Assembly: GCA_930367215.1 (NCBI GenBank)
Contig: OV884056.1
Location: forward strand, 226,787,127-226,851,126
Source: Pollenia angustigena
Lineage: Eukaryota; Arthropoda; Insecta; Diptera; Polleniidae
Direction: 5' to 3'
DNA length: 64,000 bases
In this document: positions 34,917 through 45,770 of the stretch, piece after piece
Layout of the letters: the number at the start of each line of letters is the position of its first letter
Numbering within the stretch: the stretch's first letter is position 1
Notes under the pieces: model-generated
Told to the model about the DNA's origin: nothing
The model's input: the letters and a program-made list of their open reading frames with translations, nothing else
Databases searched by the model: none
Made by a program: the position numbers and the translations under genes

Positions 34917-36180
34917 GTAGTTTCTGCGAATTCTTTCCCTTGTGAAAACTCTATATTAGTCCAATTTCCATGCATTAAAGCATTTTAACTACTGTTTTGT
35001 TGATAGAAAAAAATGTTTTAAATTTTTTTATAAAACTTTATTTAGTTTTACTTAATTAATTAAGATGTATGTTTAACTTAATATAAAAAAAAGTTGCATA
35101 TGTTTAAACAACTAATCAGTCGGTTGGATTAAATCTTCGTTAAGAATCAAAAGTGTTACGTAACTATTTTCTACGAGATTTGGTAAAAGCATTTGTACAA
35201 GTTTTCATAATTTTAGATTGCACAGCAAGTTTAGAAAAGGAACCAAATAGCCCATTGATAAGTACCGGGTAAAATGGGTAAAAACCCTGGTATTTTTCCA
35301 AATGTTGGGTATTAACTTTGCTGTAGAACATTTAGTAAAGAACACATTGCGAGGCAAATGTTTAAAATATCAGATTGTGATTGATTGCCACGAGCTTGAT
35401 GGTTAGACAGTATTCGATGAAACATCACTCGATTAAGTAGAAATTTCCTTTGAAATTCTTCTTAGAATATTTATATTTGTTATGCTTATTTCCCGTTTTA
35501 CCATAATTAGACACTTAAGACATTTAATTAAATGTTTCGGCATCTTATTATCATTTGTACATTTATAAACCGAGTTAAAATATATGTATATAAAGAACTG
35601 AATTTGCTTTGCTATCACTTTAAGTGGGATTTTTTGGCCGTTATTAATTCAATGAAGTCTTAGTCCCATTTGATCAGCATTTTAATATTTAACAGCACAC
35701 GAGGAATTGAAACCCCTAAATGAGATTTAAAATGATAAAGCACCTGATCGCCATTTAGTTATTATAAAAAAACTTAAAAAAATTCCAAAAAAAAAGGAAT
35801 TAACCCAATCCTAAGCTTTTATTATTTTTGTGTAGCTTATTTATTTTATTTATATATTTAACATATTAGGCTTTGCGAAGGCATTCAGCTCAATGCTAGT
35901 ACACATTTGTCTTAAAATCAATCTTAATTATTTCTGTTTACGTTCTTTTTTATATATACCAACATATTAAGTTCAGATATCCTTATGAAGATTATTAATT
36001 TTTAGGAATTTTATTATTAATGTTATATTTTCTGTTACCGGATTGGACAACAGTTTAATGGGATCTGCTCACATGAAAAAGGTTTCTCTGGAATTTTTAA
36101 TTTTTGGACATTCATATTGGTAGTGAATGGGTGTTTTTGGGTATAATATGTTACAGTTGCAGAAAGGAGTAAAATTATTA
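34917..36180. other. No gene seen
   Basis: AT-rich intronic DNA with short direct repetition ('ataagtaccgggtaaaatgg' near 35259). No coding or known mobile sequence recognised. Confidence 0.4.
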
Positions 36181-36184
36181 TTAG

Positions 36185-36630
36185 CCCTTATGTGTGTGGA
36201 CAGGTACCTGTGTACCTATTGCGTTTTCAAATCGAAATTTTTTATATAAGATTTTAGTCTACAATTCTACAATTTCATGAGAACTCCTAAATTTTTGTTA
36301 TTATTATATTTTCATAGGTGTTTATATACAGTATCAGTTGGGGGGGGGGGGGGGGCGTGGCATATCAATTTGCTTTTTGCACCCTTAATAGGGTGAATAG
36401 GTACCTGGGTACCTGTATACGTTTTATATTACAAATTTTTTTTTTGGGTGTAGGATTTTAAAAAATATATGAAAAGGAGAAATCCAGAGTAAAATTCTAG
36501 TATTATATCATTAACCATCGATTTTTTGTACAATACAAGACAAAAAATTAGATTTCTCATAAAATTTGCATGAAGGTACCCAGGTACCTATCCACCCTAT
36601 AGAAGGTGTTTTTTTCCACACACATAAGGG
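36185..36630. mobile_element. piggyBac-like MITE, 446 bp
   Basis: Ends CCCTTATGTGTGTGG and CCACACACATAAGGG are inverted repeats flanked by TTAG (36181-36184) and TTAA (36631-36634). TTAA is the piggyBac target, and the left copy is one mutation away. Inside, AGGTACCTGGGTACCT-type motifs occur near both ends in inverted order (36203, 36400, 36572). A 13-base G-run lies at about 36342-36354. No transposase. Confidence 0.75.
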
Positions 36631-37199
36631 TTAAATAAAGTTCCATGCGTAAGTCTGGTATGACCCAAGCGGAATTGCTCGAATTTGATACGGTCTAATG
36701 GACTCACGTTACGATCATTGCCAACGACCTGAGGAAGAACTACAACTAAAAATGTGACTCCTATTTTGTTGGGTATAAAAGTTTTCTATATCTATATCCT
36801 TACGATTATAATCTTGTGTCAAGAATAGTGGTTGTCTTGCAGCTTAAATACAATATTTTTTATTAGAAATAAAATCACAAAAAAAAACAAAAGTTCTAAA
36901 TAAACTTTCAAATTGTACAAATATTTTTGAACACTTAGCGAAAACTATAGAAAAGTAGTTAGAGAAAAAAATTTAATTTTTTAAGAACACCCTGCAGGAC
37001 AATGAAAATTTCTAAAGCAAACAGAAGATGTCTCGAAAATATTTTCGAGTCAGTTTTGCTGTTGTTTTTTTTATTACTTTTGTTCTTTTCAAATACTAAT
37101 TCCTTTGAGTGAATCCGAATGCCTCAAGCGTACGCATTTAATACGAGTAAAGGAAAGAAATACACACAAACACATTCACACACTTGACAAATAAAATTT

Positions 37200-37249
37200 T
37201 AAATTGGATTATTTGTTGAAAGTAAGACGGACAGACAGACAGACAGACT

Positions 37250-37281
<32 letters not shown>

Positions 37282-37945
37282 GGCAGACAGAAGAAAATAT
37301 ACAAAGATAAAAAAACAAGTAAAAGTGCAACATTCGTCAATGCCGTATTTTATATACCCTTCATAACGGTGCGATAAGAAAGTAATACAAATACATCTCT
37401 TTAGACAAAATAAATCTTTTATGTGCAACGCCCACTTATCCAATCCCACCCACCTTTTGTCCAAAATGCCTGCGCCTTTTTTGTTAAGCTTTTCGTTTGC
37501 CATTCTCCAGATAAACAGAAATCTATGATGTCTTTGTACGGGAGGTGCCACGCCCATTTCTCTAATCCCTCCCATATGTTTAGAAAGATTGTGTATTGAT
37601 AACCTTGCTATTTGATTCTATATGTATTTGGACAAGTTTTCTCCTACCCTTCTTAAAATATCCAATCCCACCCACATTTTGACCGATCTAGATGAATTTC
37701 AATTTTAAACTTTAACCCAGTGTATATGATGTACATTTATAACAGCTTTATCCCTATCACTTCTGGGTTCTTCAGAAACCCCATATACAAGGACAGACAC
37801 ACAGACGGCCATCGTTAAATCAACTTCAACACTCATAAGGACCCAGAATATATTTACTTTATAGTTTCGAACATAATTTTTGTAGACATTACAAACAGAA
37901 TGACAAACACATAAACACCCTTTCATCTTCGGTGAAGGGTGTCAA
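37200..37945 (-). repeat. Diffuse dipteran repeat with a GACA microsatellite
   Basis: Read on the minus strand it begins 'ttgacacccttcaccgaag' (37945), continues through 'tattctgggtccttatgagt' and reaches a CTGT/GACA microsatellite (37207-37291). The microsatellite corresponds to the short 'gtccgtctgtccg' run of other copies (57738-57762 and 49525-49582). The microsatellite has expanded here. Non-coding. Confidence 0.7.
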
Positions 37946-38216
37946 AATAATAAGAATCGCAGACTTGTGAATGCATGAATGATGAAAACAACAATTGATA
38001 GGAAAACTATAAACACGTCAACAAAAGATTGAATGAAACTCAAGTTGACAATAGAATGATCACAGTGGTTTTGTTAAAAAAAACTTTTGTAGCATTAAAG
38101 TTAACGTCCTTGGATAACCACTGGGTTTTAAATCAAAGACCGCGAAATTTTGGTAAATAATTTTGGTTCATTTTCTGGCTCATTCACTAGTGTAACAAAA
38201 CGCATTTTGGTTAAAT

Positions 38217-38398
38217 CAAGGCGAATTCACAACAGGTGGTAACAAAAAGCCTGCTGACTTTAACAGTTCGAACCAATTTATTATGGTTTTACAATGTTTT
38301 GTATACAAATGGTTGACAGTTCGCAAGAGCCGCAAATACGTACAATGCAATGCGGAAATTCTCTGTTGCTTTTGTGTTGTTGTAATAAGTTCACCTTG
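38217..38398. mobile_element. Short MITE related to 21110-21528
   Basis: Ends CAAGGCGAATTCAC and the inverted GTTCACCTTG resemble those of the MITE at 21110. The following 'aggtggtaac' also resembles its 'cggtggtgtc'. 182 bp, non-coding, no clear 8-bp duplication. Confidence 0.55.
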
Positions 38399-40481
38399 TA
38401 GTTTTATAAATCTTTGAATTTAAAATGGGTTATATTAATTAATCTATTGATACTGTAGTTGCTAGACGGTTGAAATATTGCATAACTTTTTTTTTATTAA
38501 TGAAAATGAACATAATTTGAATGACGTTTTTTTAAGACGTCTATAATATAATTAAGTTAAATTGTAACATTTGACTGTGCTTAATCTTATATACTCTTCA
38601 TCAAAGTATTGAAAAGCCAACTGACACTATCCCACGGGGTATGGGTTTTCATTTCCTTAAATCCTTACTCTGGGAGCGATTTGCCTAATTTTCAAACATA
38701 AACAAAGCTCATGTATAGAGAGTATATGTTTATCAACCTTTTTTGTTTTCTACGGACTTTGTCGTGCCAAAACCCTAAATTTTAGAGAACACTTGTATGG
38801 AGGAACGGTGGAATAATTAATCAACTTGTCTGATTTTGATTATTTAGTACTGTTGATATTTAGGAAATATCTTAACTTCGTACTCATATGGGATTGGCGG
38901 TATTGTGCCAACCACATTTTGTAAAAAATAATTATTTTTCAATAAACCGGTTTTGTGTGTGTTTTTTTTTTTTTTTTGTTTTAACTCTCAATATTCTACT
39001 TAGTTAACCCAAGGTGAAAGTATAAAAAATGTAGTTATTAGACTATAAGAAGACTTTAAAAAGTTAAGGATTTTGGGTGAAAATAAGAGCTTCATGAGTT
39101 CAAATAATATGTAGTAGTGCTTTTTTACTTATACCTAATATAATCCATACTATATGTGATATAAATGTATAACACCCTAATCCAAATCGTGTTTGTTGAT
39201 AAAAATTATGCATTTAAATATTTTGACCCACTGTGCATTAAGAAAGTAAAGAAAGAGAAGATACAAAATGCAGTTCCTTCCTTTAAAAAAAGTATTCAAT
39301 TGATAATCTAAGAAACGATATTAAAACTCTTACACTAGCAAAAGCAAAAAAAAAAGCTTGAGAAAAAAATTTAAAAAAATCTAAAGTTTTTTATGCTCTT
39401 AACCGTAAGTGAAATTTAAGAAATAAAAGTTTATTTTTTTATATTTTAACAATGTAAGTTATTGTTATTTTACGGAATAAAAAAATTAATAAATAACTGT
39501 TGACAACATCATTATATTTTTATACAGTAAAGAGCTTCCTGGAACTCTTTACTGCAGTCTGCTTCTGATATACCGTTAGAAAAAGGGTAGTGATAGTGAC
39601 TCTTGCATGTAATTTAAGATGAATAAAATTGTTAAAAGAAAAAATTTATATACTTTATATCTTTAACTGTAACAATGTCTTTCTTCAAAGAAATAAAAAG
39701 AAAACTACTAAAAAGGAATCTTTTTTTTTTCTTTTGTTAACCGGAAGCTAAATGGATCTAAAGAAATAGTTATACATATAAATGTAGACAAATAAACACA
39801 TACTTACTCTAGACGCTGTTTTTATTGCTAAAATTCTACAACACATCAACGGCGCCAAATTTCCTTTTCCTCTGAAATAGCAAAAGAAACGTTATTATTT
39901 TTCATATGTCATTACAATTGTAAATATATTCTACATTCGCTTTATAATAATTCACCATTCTCAAGTGTATAACATTTCCATTTAGATAAGTTTATCATCA
40001 ATTGTTAATAATCGTTTTTATGTTGTAATAAAACTTTTTCTATTGCAAAATATTTATGAATTTTATAGACATTTTTATAGGCATTAAACTATCAAAGTTA
40101 GTTTCTATTATAATTTTTTGTTAATTTTATGACAATGTCTATTATTCAAATTAGTTAACAGAAACTTAAACTTAATACATAAAATAAAGATGAAAACAAG
40201 TTAATAGATTTAGTTTCCTATTCTTTTTGGCATTCAGCGAATATTTTGGTTAAGATGTGACAATAAAATATATGTCTGGAACGAGTTTCTGTTTAGTCTT
40301 TCGAAGTAAGTACTAGTTTTTATTATAAAAAAAAAAACACCGATTCAAGAGTTAAGTTTAAGAACTTTTTGCTTCTAAAGTAGGCGATTAACATAAAAAC
40401 TTGGTAACTCTTAGTTCAACTAAAATATACTCTTAAGGCTTAAAAAATTTTATTAAATATTTAACGAATTTATTAAAATTA
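38399..40481. other. No gene seen
   Basis: About 2 kb of AT-rich intronic DNA with A-runs and T-runs. A worn stretch near 38590-38830 ('acactatcccacggggtatg') may be a decayed copy of the diffuse repeat. Nothing else recognised. Confidence 0.4.
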
Positions 40482-40485
40482 ATAT

Positions 40486-40894
40486 GGTTACGTTCGGTTT
40501 ACTCCCTTTATAATAAACCGATGAGTTCTTTTAATTGCAAATAAAAATAAATACACACACTTATTCAACTTTACAAACTTTATTATTTTGTTCACAATTG
40601 TTAGTTACGAACAGAACCGTTTCACAAAACAAACTAAAACTATTATACATGAGTCACCCCTTTTTATATTTCATAATTATTTCTAGATTTTTCCTGAACC
40701 TTCCCGAAAATCTATTTATTATGTTCTATAACCATTTCTAGAAATGACTGGGAAATTTATATAGGAATTATTTTAAAATAACACTTGTGTTGAAAATTAT
40801 ACATGACAATTTTAAGTAACATAAAACTATAAATTACAAGATAACTTATAACTAAAACTATAAATAGTTCTTAGATAATTTAGCTTTCGTAACA
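40486..40894. mobile_element. Solo LTR, 409 bp, same family as 5959-6576
   Basis: Begins GGTTACG (first base changed from T) and ends CGTAACA, flanked by ATAT on both sides (40482-40485 and 40895-40898). It shares 'ctttataataaaccg', 'gagttctttt' and the terminal 'tttcgtaaca' with the 618-bp copy but is shorter inside. No internal retrovirus-like coding region. Confidence 0.88.
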
Positions 40895-41226
40895 ATATGT
40901 ATTCAAAAATGGAAAGATATATCGTTTTCAGCTGTTTGCAGGCGCGAATCCAGCCATACCGTTTGGTGGAGGGGGAAACATTTAAGAAATTTATTTTTAA
41001 AAAATAAAGGGTAACCATCGCGATTACCCTCGCAATGTGCAAATTTGCAGTGCATATTATGATTGATCGTGAGCATACCACCTTAATTTTTTGTGCAAAT
41101 GTGCTTTTTTCTAAAAATTTATTCTGGCGACACTAAAAACTTTTGGCAGCACTGTTAATAATCTGCATTTGTTTACAATTTTACACAGGCAAATTAAAAT
41201 AAGTGGTTTCTTTTTAATTAATTTAA

Positions 41227-41773
41227 CCCTCCGACGCGCGGTAAGGTCCCTGTGGACTTTTTACATTTTTAAACAAGTGTCATTTAAAAACGGATGGGGA
41301 GAATGGCTAAATATTTCATGATTTCTATTATTCGAGTGTTATTAGTGTTTTAATACTAATTCCAGGAAATTTCTTATTTGCAGAGTATTTTATTTTTTAT
41401 TGTAAAGACTTTTAGTATGCCGTTGAGCAGTAAGGTCCGTAGGGACCATGTTTGAATTTTCATAACATCAAAGTTAATTAAAATGTATATAAATTTTAGC
41501 AAAATTTAATGCATTTTGATATAAGGTCCCTACGGATCTTACCGCTCAACGACCGTAGGGACCTTATATGAATTATCATATGAATGACTAAAAATGTACT
41601 AAATTTTCTAAAACAAATGTTTTAAATGCATATTCAAAATAATAACAAAATAATAACATCAAAATGAATTAAAATATATATAAATTTTAGCAAAATTCAA
41701 TGCATTTTCATATAAGGTCCCTACGGACCTTACCGCTCAACGACCGAATAAAAAGTTACCGCTCGTCGGAGGG
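41227..41773. mobile_element. piggyBac-like MITE with GGTCCC palindromes, 547 bp
   Basis: Ends CCCTCCGACG and CGTCGGAGGG are perfect 10-bp inverted repeats, flanked by TTAA (41223-41226) and TGAA (41774-41777). Four subterminal or internal blocks carry AAGGTCCCTACGGACC-type palindromes followed by 'ttaccgctcaacgacc' (near 41244, 41430, 41522 and 41714). These look like repeated protein-binding sites. No transposase. Confidence 0.78.
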
Positions 41774-41992
41774 TGAAATTTAATTCTCTATTTTATATAA
41801 AAACCCTCGAAAACGTTCAATGTATAAGTTTCCATAAAAACAATATGGAGCTTAATATGTTATATAATTATAAGTATTTATCGACCTTTTTTGATTACTC
41901 TAAATAGTTTTTATAGTTTTCTATACACAGGCTTTCAAGGTCATTAATTTAATGTAAATAAAAGATTATTTATTTCATTATCAATAAAATCC

Positions 41993-42026
41993 GACGTTTC
42001 GTTGGTATTCTTTCCAACTTCTTCAG
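41993..42026 (-). ncRNA. Hammerhead ribozyme-like core in the Penelope 3' tail
   Basis: The minus strand reads CTGAAGA (42026-42020), stem II GTTGG...CCAAC with an 8-base loop, GAAA (42000-41997), then CGTC. CTGANGA, a helical stem II and GAAA in this order define the hammerhead core, and GTC is the preferred cleavage triplet. Penelope-like elements are known to carry such motifs. Stem I and catalytic activity are not shown. Confidence 0.6.
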
Positions 42027-42269
42027 GGATTGAGTTTTATTAAAATCTGGCAGCATAGTAAAGATACAAAGTAAAAAAGTAGTCAATAATAACAATAATT
42101 ATAATCTTAATTTTTGACAAATTAACTTACAATCCTTTTCGTCAGTTTACATCATTTATAAAATATATCACAGTATTTTGTATAGGTGGACAACACAACA
42201 CAAAACTTAAAATATTAAAATAAATATATGTAAATTTAAAAATTATCACAGAAAATTTGTCCTTTTTAA

Positions 42270-42688
42270 GGTGTTATGATACTTGCTATTTTTTTTTAAT
42301 TGGATTTTTTTAGGATTGACTGAATGAAACAACAAATGCGAGAAAGAACCAGAAATACAATTTGATAAAATGTAAACAAAACAAACAATACTGCCCACGT
42401 TTTTTCCCCACAAAAAACCGTCATAAAAGCTAAAAATCGCAAAAAAAAAAGTTAAAAACCGTTTCTTTCGATCAAAAACTAAAAAAATTGGCAACAGTGC
42501 TAACAATTAATCTGGAAATGTCAATTTTAAGTTAAAAAATTTTATATTTTTTTTGATAGTCTTAGATTATTTATCGATAACACATGTATATTTGTTTGAC
42601 TTTTCAAGATTTTTTATGATATAATCATACTCTTTACACTTAGTCAGTTTTCCTAAAAATACAAAAAATAGCAAGTATCATAACAGCT
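42270..42688. mobile_element. MITE inserted in the Penelope 3' UTR
   Basis: 'gttatgatacttgctatttt' at 42273 and its exact inverse at about 42665-42684 form inverted ends of more than 20 bp, with weaker pairing further out. It splits the Penelope-like tail between the GIY-YIG stop codon and the hammerhead-like core. No coding sequence. Confidence 0.75.
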
Positions 42689-42767
42689 TTAGATTACAGT
42701 TGTTATTATTACTAAAGTATTGCAATGGTGTAGTTTGCATTTGTATTGTCTTTGTCTTCTTTTGTGT

Positions 42768-43000
42768 TTATTGCACTGTCGATTTTTGTTGTATTCTTAA
42801 GCTCTCCAACGTGTATCTCTTATTTTCCCTTTTCTCTTTATCTAAAATTCTCACTTTTTCAAAGTTTGGCTTGTGTCCGTTTTCAATGCAGTGTTGTGCA
42901 AGTGCAGTTGAATGTTTTCCTCTTTTTATGTCAGCTTTATGTTCGTCTATTCTCACGCCTAAATTCTTTTCGTTGTACCAATGTAGATTTTTCCACTTTA
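42768..43000 (-). pseudogene. GIY-YIG endonuclease fragment (Penelope-like)
   Basis: The minus strand reads KIYIGTT (about 42992-42972), then after a frameshift RIDEHKADIKRGKHSTALAQ and HCIENGHKPNFEKVRILDKE to SLRIQQKSTVQ and a stop at 42768-42770. The YIG of the GIY-YIG signature and the conserved Arg-x-x-x-His plus ALAxHC...GH segment are visible. The frameshift, missing N terminus and missing RT make it a dead fragment. Confidence 0.85.
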
Positions 43001-43217
43001 TTGTTTATATTTATTTGCAACGGAGCAAATGTGCACGTCTAATCTTGCTCATGTTTTTTTTTTAGTGCAAACGAAGTAAAATAGAGCAAATTGCAAATAC
43101 TTACATTTTGTTGTTGTATTGTGCAAATGTATGTTTTTGCACGCATTTGCATCGTTTGTACACTTTGTACTTACGATCGTGATTTCCCTTATTGTGTAAT
43201 TTTACTTTTAGCAGCTA

Positions 43218-43605
43218 AGAGTCTGAACACAATGTAACGATAATGTGCGGTTTTTCATACGATTTTGAAGTAAAAAAACGCAGTGCGGAACGGCATAAAA
43301 TTAAAATTTATTTTATTTTCATTGCGGACTTTCTTTCTCTCTCAACAAAGCGAATTTAATTCGCCTTGTCTCTCAATTTTTGATACTTGTTCTCTTTCTG
43401 ATGTTGCCATAGTTTTTGAATAATTGGCTGTTCACAACATTATTGAAAACAAACAACATGATAAAAATGTGTGCACAAATAAATTAATAAAAATTTAAGC
43501 AAAAAATTACAACTATTTCCGTCGCCGTCTTCCGTTGTATTGTGTTTATTTTTCTCACCCGCAACGAGAAATCGCACCGCACCGCAGACATTGTGTTTAG
43601 ACTCT
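43218..43605. mobile_element. MITE, 388 bp
   Basis: Ends AGAGTCTGAACACAATGT and ACATTGTGTTTAGACTCT are inverted repeats with one mismatch. A 'gcgaatttaattcgccttg' palindrome near 43347 looks like a remnant of the CAAGGCGAATT MITE family. The target duplication is not clear. Confidence 0.7.
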
Positions 43606-44084
43606 CAGTAGTTGGAAACGAGTTCCTAATTACCTAGGAAGCAGGAAAAAATTTCAAAAATATCATTTTTCCAAATTCTAATTTTTTTTGGAATTTTCGG
43701 GGAGCCGTTCAAAAACAGTATTTTGATCGTTTTCATAAAATCTCTTGATTTGTTTTTTTTTAGATATATGTAATTGTAATTAAATATATATGAGGAAAAT
43801 CGATAGATTTCCAAATGATCGTTTTTTATAGGGCTGTTATATTTCAAGCGATTTTAAAATTGATTTATATTCTAAAATGTTTGTTCAAATACAATACAAT
43901 TAACTGAGGAGGTCCATAACAAATATCAACAATCCCACAGTTTCTTTCTTTTGTTACTGCTTTCATAATCATTATTATAAAACCTTAAGGACATTTTACT
44001 AAAGCCCCCGAATGAAAAGCCTGTTTTTATCAGTTTTTTTAATTTTTTTTTTTTTTCAAAAACAACTTTAAACGAGCGCCTAAT
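43606..44084. other. No gene seen
   Basis: AT-rich intronic sequence without recognised content. Confidence 0.4.
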
Positions 44085-45770
44085 GTTTAAATATTTCGTT
44101 TTATATGGGACCTATGGTAAATTATGGACAGATCTTCACGAAAGTTGACAGTGCGAATTCTATTATATAAAACAGCAGCAGACCAAATAGCATAATTCAA
44201 TACGGTTTTATTCGCACTAAAGTGTTATCGAGAGTGAACTTTTTATGGGGCCTATGGTAAATTGTGGACCAATCTTCATTCCGCCACTATTTATGCTACA
44301 CTGAAAAAAATTTCTTCACAGATCCAATGAAATTTACATTAAAATTCAACCTATGTAACCTTTCATTGGATTAATGAAATGTTTCATAAAATCAATGAAA
44401 ATTTTGCATTAGCTTAATGACAAACGTTTATTTTATCCATTTTTTCAATGAGGATTCATAAAATCAATGAACATTTTGTCATTGATTTTATTAATCCTTC
44501 ATTAATCCAATGAAAGGTTGAATTTTAATGTAAATTTCATTGGATCTGTGAAGAAAATTTTTTCAGTGTAGTTTTGTTTTTAAATTATCCATTTTATTTT
44601 GGTGGTTGTTGCACATTTTGATTTACAACTCCTTTCCTACTGAACCGATTTTGCTGGATTTCAATCCGAAACTGCTTAAGGATCAGAGCTATGAATCACA
44701 ATGAATCACCACCACCTAAAAAAAATTGATAATTTTGTTACAAAAACTAACATAAATGGTGGAAAAATGAATAGAATGATATAAGATTTTTTAAAAATTC
44801 TTTTAATAGGGCTAGAAAAAACACTGTAAAGTTTCGTGAAGATCGGCCCATAGTTTTATAGGACTAAAAATTACACTGTGAAATTTCGTGAGGATCGGCT
44901 TATAATTTACCATAGGCCCCATTTAACCCTACTCCCAGAAAAGAGTTTAGTACGCCTAAAACCGTAATTAGCAATGCTATCATAATACAAATTGGTACGA
45001 CACAGTATTATAGGACTAGAAATGACACTGTGAAATTTCGTGAAGATCGGTCCAAAATTTACCCTAGGCCTAAAATAAACCCTAGTCCCGGAAAACAGTT
45101 TAGTATGCCCGAAACTGTAGCAGATAATGCTCTCAGAATAAAATTAAACACTTCGCAGTTTTATATGACTAGAAATCACACTAATAAATTTCGTGATGAT
45201 CGGTCCATAATTTACTATTGGCTTCAAATAAAGCCCACTCTGGTAAAATAATTAAATACGCCTAAAACCGATGGATATTGCGGTAAACTTTCTTCCAACT
45301 TAGCTTCATATGAACAAAAAAAAAGGCTATGCAATTTTGTGATATACGGTCCATAATTTACCTTAGTTCCCATTGTAGCAGCCTTCTTAAATTTACTGCA
45401 AACACTATTTGCACCGCTGTATTAAAATTTATGTTTTTTAATACCAGAAATCACTCTGCAAAATTTTGGAATGATGGGATCAAAGCTAACCATGGCTCCA
45501 ATATAAATTTCCCTCCTGAAAACCATTTAAGTTCGGCTTAAAGTGTTACGAATCATGATATTTTACTCAAGCCATTAAAAATTGCTAAAAAAAGAGTTTT
45601 TCAATAATTTAATAAAGGAATACATCGCAAACAATTTTTATGCAAATGTCTGTTTTTATAAAGATAAATTAATAATAAAAAGACAAAAATATCACTCCTG
45701 AAATATTCGAACTGTCGGTGGAGGGTACCAAAGATTCAGTACAGCCGAATATAGCACTCTAACTTGTTTC
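44085..45770. repeat. Diffuse dipteran repeat, multi-unit copy
   Basis: Successive ~150-bp units, each with a version of 'gaagatcggtccataattta' followed by 'ccggaaaacagtttagtacg' and 'cctaaaaccgtaat', run from 44090 to 45540. They end in 'aaagataaattaata'. The last ~650 bases match the last ~1 kb of 57598-59165 in order, so the two are paralogous copies. A MITE (44299-44568) interrupts one unit. Non-coding. Confidence 0.75.
44299..44568. mobile_element. TA-flanked palindromic MITE, 270 bp
   Basis: CACTGAAAAAAATTTC at the left and its inverse at the right continue as inverted repeats for more than 50 bp ('cagatccaatgaaatttaca'), making the element almost entirely foldback. TA lies on both sides (44297-44298 and 44569-44570). 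The CAC...GAAAAAA end and TA target match 14416-15736 and 19031-25192. Confidence 0.88.

Larger units (their letters stand above)
41940..43000 (-). mobile_element. Penelope-like element, 3' end
   Basis: The minus strand carries the end of a GIY-YIG endonuclease domain (42768-42992), a 3' untranslated region interrupted by a MITE (about 42270-42688), a hammerhead-like core (41993-42026) and an A/T-rich tail. A GIY-YIG domain near the C terminus is diagnostic of Penelope-like elements (family knowledge). The reverse transcriptase is missing, so the copy is 5' truncated. Confidence 0.8.
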
